A stretch of DNA of 64,000 bases from Bacteroidota bacterium (GTDB lineage Bacteria; Bacteroidota; Bacteroidia; Chitinophagales; Chitinophagaceae): contig JAKPSI010000077.1 of the NCBI GenBank assembly GCA_029555415.1, positions 1-64,000 on the forward strand, in the 5' to 3' direction. A program made the translations under genes and the position numbers. Each line of letters begins with the position of its first letter. Within the stretch, counting starts at the first letter, position 1. Shown in pieces: positions 24,624-33,922 of the stretch. Under the pieces are notes generated by a model. It was given only the letters and a program-made list of their open reading frames with translations, made no database searches and was not told the DNA's origin.

Positions 24624-27236
24624 ATGCGCAAAACCCTTTGCCTGCTGATCTTTCTGACCTGCTTCACCGGCAGGGTCCGTGCCAACCATATTACAGGCGG
24701 GGAAATGCACTATACCTATATCGGCCAGACCGCAGCCGGCTATCAATACAATGTCGAGTTGAAATTATTCATGCGATGTAATAGTGGGCGTGTATTCCCC
24801 AACCCGATCATCGTTTCCATTTTTGACAAAGGGAGTTACGATCGTATCACGGATATGCAGGTGCCGCTCGGCAATACGAACACGATCCAACTTGTCAACA
24901 GCGATCCCTGCATCTCCAACCCGCCCAATGTTTGTTACGAAACAGCCACCTACCAGTTCGATATCACGCTGCCTGCATCAGCGGACGGATATATCCTTTC
25001 CGCATCGGTCAATTTCAGGATCAATGGCATCAGCAATATCGAATCCAATGCCAGCCAGGTCGGCGCCACTTATACCGCGGAGATACCTGGCACCGGCGCT
25101 GTTGCGAATGGCATGGAGAATAACAGTGCCGTCTTCACCGCCAGTGACCTGGTAGTGGTATGCGCCAACAATACGATGAGTTATAGTTTCAGCGCCGAAG
25201 ATCCCGATGGCGATCAATTGCAATATTCTTTCTGCAGTGCCTATGGCAGCGGCGTGAATGTGAATGCGCAACAAGTCACGCCCATCAATCCGCCCTACCC
25301 TTCGGTCCCCTATCTTTTACCCGACTTCAACAGCGACGCGCCACTCGGGCCACTCGTGAGTATCAACAATGCCACCGGCCAGATCACCGGCGTAGCGCCG
25401 GCCGCAGGCATCTATGTTGTCACCGTGTGTGTGAATGAGATCCGGAACGGACAGATCATCGCCACCCAGCGGAAGGATATCCAGATCAATATCGCCGATT
25501 GTAATATCGCTGCCGCAACATTATCACCCGTCTACATGCTGTGCCGTGACACACGCAGCATCACGATCGCGAATCAGTCGACCAGTCCGCTGATCGTTTC
25601 CTGGGACTGGACCGTCTTCGACCCCGCAGGCAACATCATACATACGATCAGTAACCCCCTGCTCAATTTTACTTTCCCTGATACCGGCACCTATCGCGTG
25701 AAACTGGTCGTGAATAAAGGACAACAATGTTCTGACTCCTCCACCGCATCTGTAAAGGTGTATCCGGGATTCAGACCCGACTTCAGTGTTTCAGGTGTGT
25801 GTGCCGCTGTCAATACCCAATTCACCGATCGCAGTACAACGGTCTATGGAGTGGTCAGCAGCTGGCTCTGGGATTTCGGTGACCTCTCCACCTTCTCTGA
25901 TGTTTCCATACAACAAAACCCGACCTATAGTTATCCCTCATTGGGCACCCGGACGGTCAGGCTCATCGCTTCCACCAGTAAAGGCTGCAGGGATACGGTC
26001 CTGAAAGAGGTTGACATCTTCAATGAACCACCACTCAAACTGAAATTCAGCGATACACTGATCTGCAGGAATGATATCATACGCCTGACATCGAATGCCA
26101 TCGGCACTTTCGTATGGACACCAGCCGCGGGCATGATCAACCCGAATACATCCAGCCCCACCGTTACGCCCCAGACCACAACCACATATTATGTAACCCT
26201 TGATCAGAACGGATGCATCGGACATGATTCAGTTAAAGTGCGGGTAGTCGACCGCGTTAGTTTGCAGATGATGAGCGACTCCATGATCTGTCTCACCGAT
26301 CCCGCGCAATTACATATTCAGTCGGACGGATTAAAATTCCTGTGGACACCGGCGGCATCACTGAATGATGCGACCCTGCAGAACCCGTTGGCCACACCGA
26401 CCCAAACCACCACTTATATTGTAACGGCAACAGTGGGGGGATGCAGCACCACCGGACAGGTCACCATCGGCACCGCGCCGTATCCCAAAGTGAATGCGGG
26501 CCGCGACACGGCGATCTGCTACAATACTCCCGCCTTGTTACAGGGAAGCAATGACGGAACGATACAGGTCTGGACACACGCTGGCAGTCTGACCGACGCG
26601 AACATACTGCATCCGCTCGCGTATCCGCCACGCACGACCACCTATATCCTGAAAGGTTTTGATACGAAAGGATGTCCGAAACCGGGTACCGATACCGTAG
26701 TGGTAACCGTGCAACCGAAGATGAGTGTATTTGCAGGACGTGATACTTCACTGGTGGTGGGTCAGCCCATTCATCTGCAGGGAAGCGGCGGCCAGTCCTA
26801 TACCTGGACGCCGGGTATCTTCCTGAACAACGCGAACATCGCGGACCCGGTAGCATTGTTCTCAGAACCGGTGAATGGATTCAGGTATAAATTAACGGCA
26901 AGAACGGATGCGGGCTGCAGTGATTCCGCATTCATCACGATACGTGTATTCAAAGCAGGACCTTCGATCTACATGCCGACCGCTTTCACACCTAATCATG
27001 ACGGTAAGAATGATGTACTGCGTCCTATCGCAGCGGGCATTCAAAGCATTGAATACTTCAGGATCTTCAACCGCTGGGGTCAAATGATCTACAGCAGTTC
27101 CACAACAGGAGCCGGATGGGACGGGCGTTTCAGCGGCACCGATCAGGCCACCGGCACTTATGTCTGGCTGATCAAAGCAGTGGACTACAAAGGACTTCCA
27201 TATTTCAGTAAAGGGGTCGTTACCCTCATCCGTTAA
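24624..27236 (+). CDS. Large secreted PKD-domain protein with type IX (CHU_C) C-terminal sorting domain
   Basis: An 870-residue surface protein: signal peptide from ATG 24624 (MRKTLCLLIFLTCFTG), N-terminal HITGGEMHYTYIG domain (cadherin/gliding-associated type), and then PKD-type beta-sandwiches (SSWLWDFGDLSTFSD). Two or three repeats follow with the pattern ICxxxxxxLxxxxxGxxxWTPAxxLxxxxxxxPxAxPxxTTTY. The end carries the CHU_C/type B domain: MPTAFTPNHDGKNDVLRP, then IFNRWGQMIYSS and WDGRF. The sorting domain implies export by the type IX system. The frame open to 24546 adds a Pro/Arg-rich stretch before the signal peptide and is not preferred. Confidence 0.88.
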   Translation: MRKTLCLLIFLTCFTGRVRANHITGGEMHYTYIGQTAAGYQYNVELKLFMRCNSGRVFPNPIIVSIFDKGSYDRITDMQVPLGNTNTIQLVNSDPCISNPPNVCYETATYQFDITLPASADGYILSASVNFRINGISNIESNASQVGATYTAEIPGTGAVANGMENNSAVFTASDLVVVCANNTMSYSFSAEDPDGDQLQYSFCSAYGSGVNVNAQQVTPINPPYPSVPYLLPDFNSDAPLGPLVSINNATGQITGVAPAAGIYVVTVCVNEIRNGQIIATQRKDIQINIADCNIAAATLSPVYMLCRDTRSITIANQSTSPLIVSWDWTVFDPAGNIIHTISNPLLNFTFPDTGTYRVKLVVNKGQQCSDSSTASVKVYPGFRPDFSVSGVCAAVNTQFTDRSTTVYGVVSSWLWDFGDLSTFSDVSIQQNPTYSYPSLGTRTVRLIASTSKGCRDTVLKEVDIFNEPPLKLKFSDTLICRNDIIRLTSNAIGTFVWTPAAGMINPNTSSPTVTPQTTTTYYVTLDQNGCIGHDSVKVRVVDRVSLQMMSDSMICLTDPAQLHIQSDGLKFLWTPAASLNDATLQNPLATPTQTTTYIVTATVGGCSTTGQVTIGTAPYPKVNAGRDTAICYNTPALLQGSNDGTIQVWTHAGSLTDANILHPLAYPPRTTTYILKGFDTKGCPKPGTDTVVVTVQPKMSVFAGRDTSLVVGQPIHLQGSGGQSYTWTPGIFLNNANIADPVALFSEPVNGFRYKLTARTDAGCSDSAFITIRVFKAGPSIYMPTAFTPNHDGKNDVLRPIAAGIQSIEYFRIFNRWGQMIYSSSTTGAGWDGRFSGTDQATGTYVWLIKAVDYKGLPYFSKGVVTLIR

Positions 27237-27787
27237 TGCTGTTCATTCTGCCGGAACCGCTTGCGGATCGCTTCAGCCTGGTCATTGGATAATACCGAAG
27301 TCTTCTTCAGTTTTACAATGAATGCATCCACTTCCACTTCGGATGCAGGACATCCGATGTTATCACCCTGTGCTTCGGCCTGATCAGGGGTGCGGATCTT
27401 TGAATCGGCTACCATATTCCCGTCCTTGTCGAAGATGAGCCAGTAAGGGATACCAAGACCTGCGCCGTAATAACGGTCCATCAGTTCCTGCGCACCGGGC
27501 GTATTGGGATGTTTGACCGTATCATTCTCTGCAACGGTCAGATGGGTGATCACATAATTCTTCTGAAAATAATCCTTACAAACAGGATCGTTCATCGCTG
27601 TATCCATCTTATGGCACCAATAGCACCAGGAAGCATGAAAGATCACAAGCACATGCTTGTTCTCGGCGGCGGCTTTTTTCTCAGCGGCCTGAAGGATCGA
27701 TGACGCGGATTGCGCTTGTGCGGATCCGGAGAAAGCGATCATGCTGCAGATGAGGAGCAGCATGGACAGTATTTTTTTCATTTGCAT
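27233..27787 (-). CDS. Exported thioredoxin-like protein
   Basis: A 184-residue periplasmic thioredoxin-fold protein. Signal peptide about 1-25 (ends SAQAQ), then HVLVIFHASWCYWCHKMD with a CxxC redox centre (CYWC), VCKDYFQKNYVITHLTV, and the cis-Pro region GIPYWLIFDKDGN. The long loop before the cis-Pro resembles DUF255/thioredoxin_7 type proteins. Start at either Met 1 or Met 3 (27781). Its stop overlaps the stop of the convergent CHU_C gene by 4 bases. Confidence 0.86.
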   Translation of the reverse strand: MQMKKILSMLLLICSMIAFSGSAQAQSASSILQAAEKKAAAENKHVLVIFHASWCYWCHKMDTAMNDPVCKDYFQKNYVITHLTVAENDTVKHPNTPGAQELMDRYYGAGLGIPYWLIFDKDGNMVADSKIRTPDQAEAQGDNIGCPASEVEVDAFIVKLKKTSVLSNDQAEAIRKRFRQNEQH

Positions 27788-27888
27788 CCCTGAAATTATT
27801 CATTTCCCGCGAAACGGGAACGGTTTTAACAGCTTGTAAACGGATGCAGCTGCCTGTTTTTTCAGTAGCTTGGTCAAAATTTTACGCC

Positions 27889-30102
27889 ATGCGTTACTTC
27901 CTGCTTCTGGCCCTTCTCCAATGCGGCCTTGCGAACGGACAGCCCATCAAACTTTCCTCGGCTTCATTTACCACGGGTGACAAAACCGAGTGGAGCAAAC
28001 CCGAATTCGCGGATGCAGGCTGGAAAACGATCGAGGCGGGACGCAACTGGGAAACGGTTGGCTACAATGGCTATGATGGTTTCGGCTGGTACCGTTTCCA
28101 TGTAAACATCCCGCAGAGCATTAAGATCAAATCCGTCTGGAAGGATTCATTGCGGATCAATCTTGCCAGGATCGACGACGCAGATGAGGTGTTCCTGAAC
28201 GGTAAACTGATCAGTAAGAACGGCAAATTCCCTTCCGACCCCGGAGGCTATCAATCAAACTGGGAAGCCGATCGGGAGATCCATCTCAGCACCGCGGATC
28301 CGCTCATCCATTGGGATCAGGAGAATGTGATCGCTGTGCGTGTGTATGATGGCGGTGGCGCCGGTGGCATTTTCAATACCGTTCCCTTCATCAGCATGAT
28401 GGACCTGATCGATGGCGTCAGCATCCGTTTCCGGGATACGGAAGTAAGGCCGGATAATAAGATCAATACGCCCGTCGTGGTCACCAATCGTTTCACGATG
28501 CCGGTTACAGGCATCCTTACACTGCGGGTAACAGAAACCGAAACAGGTAAAGTGACCTATAATCAAACGAAGAAGGTCACGATCAGTGTAAGCAAGAATC
28601 TCGTCGCGGAACTCGGATTACCCAATAACAAAAGGCAGGAGATCTATGGTGAATTCATCGAAGAGCAATCCGGAAAAATGATCACCGCTTTGAAGATCAT
28701 GCCTTATATCCTCACACCACCTGTTGCCGCTACCCCGCGGATCAATGGCGCGAAAGTGGCCGGCGTCAGACCCGGATCACCGTTCCTGTATAAGATCGCG
28801 GCCACCGGCGATAAACCTTTGCAATATGCCGTGGATCAGTTACCGGCCGGATTGAAACTGGATGCTGCAACCGGCATCATCAGCGGTACGATCGCCGCAA
28901 CCGGTGTATTCAACATGAACATCACGGTGAAGAATGATAAAGGAACAGATACACGTGCCTTCACGATCAAAGCGGGCAAGGAACTGGCCCTCACACCACC
29001 GATGGGCTGGAACAGCTGGAACTGCTGGGGTTTGAGCGTGAGTGATGAAAAAGTGAAGAGCAGTGCGCAGGCGATGATCGATAAAGGACTGGCCGATCAT
29101 GGCTGGACCTATATCAATATCGATGACGGATGGGAAGCAGATAAAAGGAATGCGCAGGGACAGATCGTTACCAACAGCAAGTTCCCGGATATGAAAGGAC
29201 TGGGCGATTGGCTGCATAAGAACGGACTGAAATTCGGTATCTACTCCTCACCCGGCCCGCGCACTTGCGGCGGCTTCCTCGGTTCGTGGCAACATGAGAA
29301 ACAGGATGCGGTGAGTTATGCCAACTGGGGCATCGATTATCTGAAGTACGACTGGTGCAGTTACGGTGACCTGCCTGTTGCGAAAGACACATCATTGGCG
29401 GGTTACATGAAACCCTATAAAATGATGCAGGGCTTCCTGCGTGAACAGAAAAGGGATATCGTGTACAGTCTTTGCCAGTACGGCATGAAGGACGTCTGGA
29501 AATGGGGCGCCGATGTGGATGGTAACTGCTGGCGCACGACAGGTGATATCACCGATACGTGGAACAGTTTATACGGCATCGGTTTCAGCCAAACCGTGCA
29601 ATATCCTTACGCGAAGCCCGGTCGCTGGAATGACCCCGACATGCTGATCGTTGGACAGGTAGGCTGGGGCGAATCCCTGCATCCGACACGACTCACACCT
29701 GATGAACAATACACGCATATCAGTCTCTGGTGCCTGCTCTCTTCTCCTCTGCTGATCGGATGCGATATCAGTAAACTGGATGATTTCACCCTGAACCTGC
29801 TGAGCAATGATGAAGTGATCGCGCTGGATCAGGACCCGCTGGGCAAACAAGCGAAGCAGGTGTTGAAGACGGACGATTATCAGATCTGGATGAAAGAGCT
29901 GGAAGATGGTTCCAAAGCGGTGGGCATTTTCAACCTGACGGACAGCTATAATAACATCACGGTGAAATGGGCGGATCTCGGTCTGAACGGCAAGAACAAT
30001 ATCCGCGATCTCTGGCGTCAGAAAGACCTCGGTCCTTCCGGCACTGAATTCAGTACGAAAGTTTCTCCGCATGGGGTAATTTTGCTCAAAGTATCGGAAT
30101 AA
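27889..30102 (+). CDS. GH27 alpha-galactosidase with N-terminal galactose-binding-like and Ig-like domains
   Basis: Secreted glycosidase of about 737 residues from ATG 27889. Signal peptide MRYFLLLALLQCGLANG; a jelly-roll domain (about 20-165, with WYRFHVNIPQ and ADEVFLNGKLI); a putative Ig domain (about 290-365, LPAGLKLDAATGIISGT). The GH27 barrel then starts TPPMGWNSWNCWG. The nucleophile Asp lies in YLKYDWCSYGD (about 488) and the acid/base is the second Asp of WNDPDM (about 584). Activity on alpha-galactosides (or related alpha-linked sugars) is expected. The next gene, pdxJ, begins 2 bases after the stop. Confidence 0.93.
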   Translation: MRYFLLLALLQCGLANGQPIKLSSASFTTGDKTEWSKPEFADAGWKTIEAGRNWETVGYNGYDGFGWYRFHVNIPQSIKIKSVWKDSLRINLARIDDADEVFLNGKLISKNGKFPSDPGGYQSNWEADREIHLSTADPLIHWDQENVIAVRVYDGGGAGGIFNTVPFISMMDLIDGVSIRFRDTEVRPDNKINTPVVVTNRFTMPVTGILTLRVTETETGKVTYNQTKKVTISVSKNLVAELGLPNNKRQEIYGEFIEEQSGKMITALKIMPYILTPPVAATPRINGAKVAGVRPGSPFLYKIAATGDKPLQYAVDQLPAGLKLDAATGIISGTIAATGVFNMNITVKNDKGTDTRAFTIKAGKELALTPPMGWNSWNCWGLSVSDEKVKSSAQAMIDKGLADHGWTYINIDDGWEADKRNAQGQIVTNSKFPDMKGLGDWLHKNGLKFGIYSSPGPRTCGGFLGSWQHEKQDAVSYANWGIDYLKYDWCSYGDLPVAKDTSLAGYMKPYKMMQGFLREQKRDIVYSLCQYGMKDVWKWGADVDGNCWRTTGDITDTWNSLYGIGFSQTVQYPYAKPGRWNDPDMLIVGQVGWGESLHPTRLTPDEQYTHISLWCLLSSPLLIGCDISKLDDFTLNLLSNDEVIALDQDPLGKQAKQVLKTDDYQIWMKELEDGSKAVGIFNLTDSYNNITVKWADLGLNGKNNIRDLWRQKDLGPSGTEFSTKVSPHGVILLKVSE

Positions 30103-30104
30103 GC

Positions 30105-30824
30105 ATGACGAAATTATCGGTCAACATCAATAAGATAGCCACGCTGCGCAATTCACGCGGCGGCGACAACCCCAATGTACTGCAGGTAGCAAAGGATGTA
30201 CAGCGTTTCGGCGCGGATGGGGTGACGGTACACCCGCGTCCGGATGAAAGGCATATCCGTTACGCGGATGTGCGGGCGATCAAACCCATCATCAGCACTG
30301 AATTCAACATCGAAGGCAATTGCCGCGAACAGAAATTCATCGATCTCGTACTGGAAATCCAACCGGACCAGGTCACACTCGTACCCGATGCGGAAGGACA
30401 ACTCACTTCCGATCATGGCTGGGATACGGTGAAGCATAAAGATTATCTGACGGAAACGATCGCCATTTTCAAAAAAGCCGGCATCCGTGTTTCGATCTTT
30501 GTGGACCCGGTAGTGGAAATGGTGGAAGGAGCGTCTGCAACAGGCACGGACCGTATTGAATTATATACCGAAGCCTATGCACGTGAATACGCGGCGGGGC
30601 TGCATGACAAAGCCGTTGCACCATACGTAACTGCCGCCAAACGCGCGCGGGAATTGGGTTTGGGCATCAATGCCGGCCATGACCTGGATATGCATAATCT
30701 GAAATTCCTCAAACAACATATCCCCTGGATGGATGAAGTGAGCATCGGGCATGCGTTGGTCTGTGATGCGGTGTATCTGGGGCTCGAGAATACTATTCAG
30801 CTTTACAAACGACAACTGGCGTAG
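30105..30824 (+). CDS. pdxJ: Pyridoxine 5'-phosphate synthase
   Basis: Joins 3-amino-2-oxopropyl phosphate and 1-deoxyxylulose 5-phosphate to pyridoxine 5'-phosphate. The 239-residue TIM barrel shows LSVNINKIATLRNSRGGD, GVTVHPRPDERHIR, FNIEGN, VTLVPDAEG and INAGHDLD. It starts 2 bases after the alpha-galactosidase stop, so both are on one transcript despite unrelated roles. Immediately after its TAG come four CGCAGAT units and then a P element. Confidence 0.96.
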   Translation: MTKLSVNINKIATLRNSRGGDNPNVLQVAKDVQRFGADGVTVHPRPDERHIRYADVRAIKPIISTEFNIEGNCREQKFIDLVLEIQPDQVTLVPDAEGQLTSDHGWDTVKHKDYLTETIAIFKKAGIRVSIFVDPVVEMVEGASATGTDRIELYTEAYAREYAAGLHDKAVAPYVTAAKRARELGLGINAGHDLDMHNLKFLKQHIPWMDEVSIGHALVCDAVYLGLENTIQLYKRQLA

Positions 30825-30829
30825 TTTCT

Positions 30830-30865
30830 CGCAGATTGCGCAGATGAAGCGCAGATCACGCAGAT
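30830..30865. repeat. Four CGCAGAT units after pdxJ stop
   Basis: CGCAGAT occurs at 30830, 30839, 30850 and 30859 (spacing 9, 11, 9), starting 5 bases after the pdxJ stop codon. Confidence 0.85.
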
Positions 30866-30897
30866 TTTTCACCATCTAGGAACAGATACTTTCTCTT

Positions 30898-31033
30898 ACG
30901 CCTTTGTTGGTCTTATGAACAACAAACAACTTTAGGTGACCTTTCGATTGAGAATATGAAAGTTGCGATCTCCGAGTTTCGTGTTGTTGGTGATAACCTG
31001 CCTTTGCCGGCAGGCAGGCACCAACAACGGCGT
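30898..31033 (+). repeat. P-family palindromic element, copy C
   Basis: A 136-bp copy: left end ACGCCTTTGTTGGTCTTATG, right end ACCAACAACGGCGT, right hairpin outer stem GTTGTTGGTG/CACCAACAAC. It is followed by GC-rich hairpins (CGGGTTAC at 31042 with GTAACCCG at 31082; GCGGGC/GCCCGC near 31120) and then an ACTACCGACTAAAGACTA repeat (31177-31215) that covers the yigZ stop. These fill the 371-base gap 30825-31195; no gene is present. Confidence 0.85.
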
Positions 31034-31195
31034 GCTGCTTTCGGGTTACAACCCCCGTCCGACCGGGTCGTCCGGGCGGGCGTAACCCGCAACCCTCCTC
31101 CGCTGCGCTCCGGCGGGCAAGCCCGCAACATCTGAAAAGAAACCCAGTGATCAAATAATCAATAATCATCCTTAGCACGGACTACCGACTAAAGA

Positions 31196-31804
31196 CTAAA
31201 GACTAACGACTACATACTCCACTCCGGAAGCTTCCCCCAGCCTGATCTCCATCTGCTCCCAATTGATCTTCGGCACCGCGATCTCCATATCACAGAACAG
31301 CATCGATTCCTGCTTCAGCACTTCGCAGTTCTGCTGTTTGATGAGCCGCATCACTTCATTCATGCGGGTATAATCGAAATGGAGTTTGCATTTTACCATG
31401 ACAGGTTTGCGCACAACCGGTGTGGTCTGCAACACGAGGGAGGCCGCGGTCTTGTAGGCATTGATCAGTCCGGGTACACCAAGTAAGGTGCCGCCGAAAT
31501 AACGCACCACCACCACCAGCACATTGGTCAGTCCTTTGCTGTCGATCTGCCCGAGAATGGGGCGGCCGGCCGTTCCGGAAGGTTCGCCCGCGTCACTCAC
31601 ACGGAAAGTTTCACCATCCGGACCGATCCGGTACGCAAAGCAATGGTGTGTGGCCTTGGGATGCTCTTTTTTGAGATAAGCGAGTTTCTCTTTGAATTCA
31701 TCGATCGACCCTACCGGAAAAGCGAAGGCAGTGAATTTACTGCCCCGGTCGCGGTACTCGGCTTGCATGACCGTATCGATCGTATTGAAATAATCAGCGC
31801 TCAA
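31196..31804 (-). CDS. yigZ: YigZ/IMPACT family protein
   Basis: A 202-residue protein of the IMPACT/YigZ family, linked in other organisms to translation control or ribosome-associated roles; the exact activity is uncertain. Hallmarks: RGSKFTAFAFPV, KATHHCFAYRIG, DAGEPSGTAGRPILGQID, VVVVRYFGGTLLGVPGLI, then a ferredoxin-like C-terminal domain (about 135-202). The start is a TTG whose last two bases begin the ribD stop (TTGA overlap). The residues after it match the family N-terminus, so this start is favoured over Met 13. Confidence 0.92.
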   Translation of the reverse strand: MSADYFNTIDTVMQAEYRDRGSKFTAFAFPVGSIDEFKEKLAYLKKEHPKATHHCFAYRIGPDGETFRVSDAGEPSGTAGRPILGQIDSKGLTNVLVVVVRYFGGTLLGVPGLINAYKTAASLVLQTTPVVRKPVMVKCKLHFDYTRMNEVMRLIKQQNCEVLKQESMLFCDMEIAVPKINWEQMEIRLGEASGVEYVVVSL

Positions 31805-32847
31805 TGTTTCGTTGGTTTATAAATGTGAAGGGTATCGGTATGGATCTCATCGGTCTCGGTCAGCTCCCCGTGTTTGAGTTCGGGTGCCAGCAATCCCATG
31901 CCGGCAAAGACGGTCGAGGAGCGGAAGATGCGGGCTTCATCCCAGCAACGCGCATCAATGAAGGAACGCAGCAGCTGCGCGCCACCTTCGATCAGCACTG
32001 ATTGTATGTTGAGTTTATGGAGTGCGTCGCAAACCGCTGTGACCAGGTCCTGCTCTTCCGGCAACTGCACATAACGAAGATTGGGCTGATCAATGGCTTT
32101 CCGGTTGGTGAGTACAACGGTCGGGAATTGTCCGTCGAATAATTTCAAGGCGGCGGGCAAGCGCAGGTTCAGGTCCAGGACCACACGCAATGCGGAAGGT
32201 CCTTCCCACAAACGGGTGGTCAGGGCCGGGTCATCCCAGGCAGCGGTATTGGTGCCCACCATGATGGCGGCTTCCTCACTCCGCCAGCGGTGCACAAGGT
32301 GATTGGTCGCTTCCGTAGTGATCAGTAACCGGTCTTCCACACCGGATCCGATCATGCCATCGGCCGTTTCCGCCCATTTCAGGATGATATACGGTCTTTT
32401 CTTTTCATGAAAAGTGAAAAATCTTTTGTTCAGTTCGCGGCATTCTTTTTCCAGTATACCTACGGTGGTCTTTACTCCGGCAGAATTGAGTTTTTCGACC
32501 CCCTTACCATTGACCGCATCGAAAGTATCCGTGCAGCCGATCACCACTTCGGGTATCCGGTGCTGAATGATCAGATCGGTGCAGGGCGGAGTTTTGCCGG
32601 TATGCGCGCAGGGCTCCAGGGATACATATAAAGTGGAGGAAGATATCTTATCCTCTTCTCCGAAATCGATGGCCTGACGGATGCAGTTCACTTCCGCATG
32701 TGCATGACCGTATTGCCGGTGCCAGCCTTCGCCGATGATGCTGCCTTCATGCACCAGCACCGCGCCCACCATGGGATTAGGCGCAACATGCCCCGCCCCG
32801 CGGAGGGCCAGTTCGATGCAGCGTGCCATAAAACGTTCAGGGTTCAT
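31801..32847 (-). CDS. ribD: Bifunctional riboflavin deaminase/reductase
   Basis: Performs the deamination and reduction steps after GTP cyclohydrolase II in riboflavin synthesis. The 348 residues contain the zinc deaminase domain (HAEVNCIRQ, about 50; PCAHTGKTPPC, about 77-87) and a DHFR-like reductase domain (RPYIILKWAETADGMIG onward, LIEGGAQLLRSFID). Its minus-strand TACATTTG box (32855-32862) lies 7 bases before the ATG. Its stop overlaps the TTG start of yigZ. Divergent from prmC, sharing a very short promoter region. Confidence 0.95.
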   Translation of the reverse strand: MNPERFMARCIELALRGAGHVAPNPMVGAVLVHEGSIIGEGWHRQYGHAHAEVNCIRQAIDFGEEDKISSSTLYVSLEPCAHTGKTPPCTDLIIQHRIPEVVIGCTDTFDAVNGKGVEKLNSAGVKTTVGILEKECRELNKRFFTFHEKKRPYIILKWAETADGMIGSGVEDRLLITTEATNHLVHRWRSEEAAIMVGTNTAAWDDPALTTRLWEGPSALRVVLDLNLRLPAALKLFDGQFPTVVLTNRKAIDQPNLRYVQLPEEQDLVTAVCDALHKLNIQSVLIEGGAQLLRSFIDARCWDEARIFRSSTVFAGMGLLAPELKHGELTETDEIHTDTLHIYKPTKH

Positions 32848-32854
32848 GCAGCGG

Positions 32855-32877
32855 CAAATGTAAATGAATTAAGTTTG
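32855..32877. promoter_or_regulatory. Divergent ribD/prmC promoters
   Basis: Two opposite TAnnTTTG boxes sit within 23 bases: TACATTTG on the minus strand (32855-32862) for ribD and TAAGTTTG on the plus strand (32870-32877) for prmC, the latter 4 bases before the prmC ATG. The intergenic region is only 34 bases. Confidence 0.6.
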
Positions 32878-32881
32878 TTCC

Positions 32882-33724
32882 ATGACCTGTGCGGCAGCCC
32901 AAAAACAATTAGTGGATCGTTTGTTAACTATTCATGAACCCGGAGAATCCGAAGCTATGGCGGTATGGGTCATGGAGTCCGTTACGGGCGAAAGACATCC
33001 AAAAAAAGAATTGCTGCTGAATGAGGTACAGGTGGCGAAACTGGATACCGTCACACAACGTCTGCTCCAAAACGAACCCTTGCAATACGTGCTGCAGGAA
33101 TCCTGGTTCTGCGGTTATAAATTCTATGTGGACGAAAACGTACTCATCCCACGTCCTGAAACTGAAGAATTGGTGGAATGGATCATTGCCAATTGCAAAT
33201 TCCCGCTGGGCGATCTCACGATCACTGATATCGGCACCGGCAGTGGCTGCATCGCCATCAGCCTGAAACGCAAGCTGCGCAAGGCGGACGTGATGGGTAT
33301 AGACGTGAGCCCTGGGGCCATAAATGTAGCGCAACGCAATGCCACAACATTGGGTGTAGAGGTAAATTTCAAACAAGCCGACTTTCTGGATCCCACCACC
33401 TGGGCCTCACTCCCCGTTTCAGATATCATCGTCAGTAATCCGCCCTATATCCCCGAGAAAGACAAAGCCACCATGCATCCCAATGTGCTGGATCATGAAC
33501 CGCACACCGCGTTATTCGTGGCGGATAATGATGCGTTGGTTTTTTATAAAGCGCTGGCGGCTTTTGGAAAATCAAATCTGAGAGAAGATGGAAGTATTTT
33601 TATGGAGATACATGAAAATCTTGGTCAGCAATGCCTGGATCTTTTTTTGAAGGAAGGATATCAAACTGAATTGAAAAAGGATATGCAAGGCAAAGACCGG
33701 ATGGTGCTTGCAAGACTTAAGTGA
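32882..33724 (+). CDS. prmC: Peptide chain release factor N5-glutamine methyltransferase
   Basis: Methylates the Gln of the GGQ motif in release factors using SAM. The 280 residues have an N-terminal helical domain (about 1-80) and a Rossmann methyltransferase domain with DIGTGSGCIAISLK (SAM site), GIDVSPGAINVAQRN, and the catalytic IIVSNPPYIP (NPPY). The C-terminal MQGKDRMVLARL is typical. The start is supported by the TAAGTTTG box 4 bases upstream. Downstream, four ACATAG units lead into P element copy D. Confidence 0.95.
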   Translation: MTCAAAQKQLVDRLLTIHEPGESEAMAVWVMESVTGERHPKKELLLNEVQVAKLDTVTQRLLQNEPLQYVLQESWFCGYKFYVDENVLIPRPETEELVEWIIANCKFPLGDLTITDIGTGSGCIAISLKRKLRKADVMGIDVSPGAINVAQRNATTLGVEVNFKQADFLDPTTWASLPVSDIIVSNPPYIPEKDKATMHPNVLDHEPHTALFVADNDALVFYKALAAFGKSNLREDGSIFMEIHENLGQQCLDLFLKEGYQTELKKDMQGKDRMVLARLK

Positions 33725-33736
33725 GTTTTTTTTGTC

Positions 33737-33773
33737 ACATAGGCACATAGAACACATAGACCTGAACACATAG
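33737..33773. repeat. Four ACATAG units with distant inverse
   Basis: ACATAG occurs at 33737, 33745, 33754 and 33768, right after prmC. The 12-mer TTGTCACATAGG at 33732-33743 recurs inverted at 33966-33977, next to the exbD end, so the two arms enclose P copy D. Confidence 0.8.
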
Positions 33774-33814
33774 TTTTTGGTGATGTTGCTTTGAAGTGCC
33801 AGACTGAAAAAAGC

Positions 33815-33922
33815 ACGCCGCGGTTTGGTGCCTGCCTGCCGGCAAAGGCAGGTTTTTCACCAACCGCACGCAAGGAGCATAATACTAACGAAAGTGGCCG
33901 GTGAAAAACACCAGCCACGGCG
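33815..33922 (-). repeat. P-family palindromic element, copy D (diverged)
   Basis: An inverted-orientation copy of about 108 bp. The hairpin GCGGTTTGGTG/CACCAACCGC encloses the conserved inner CCTGCCTGCCGGCAAAGGCAGG-type core, and a second hairpin GGCCGGTG/CACCAGCC lies at the other end. Both stems have changed relative to copies A and C but remain paired. Confidence 0.7.

Noticed and set aside
30830-30865. CRISPR-like array of CGCAGAT units
   Set aside because: Units are 7 bases with 2-4 base spacing, far below CRISPR repeat and spacer sizes, and there are no cas genes.
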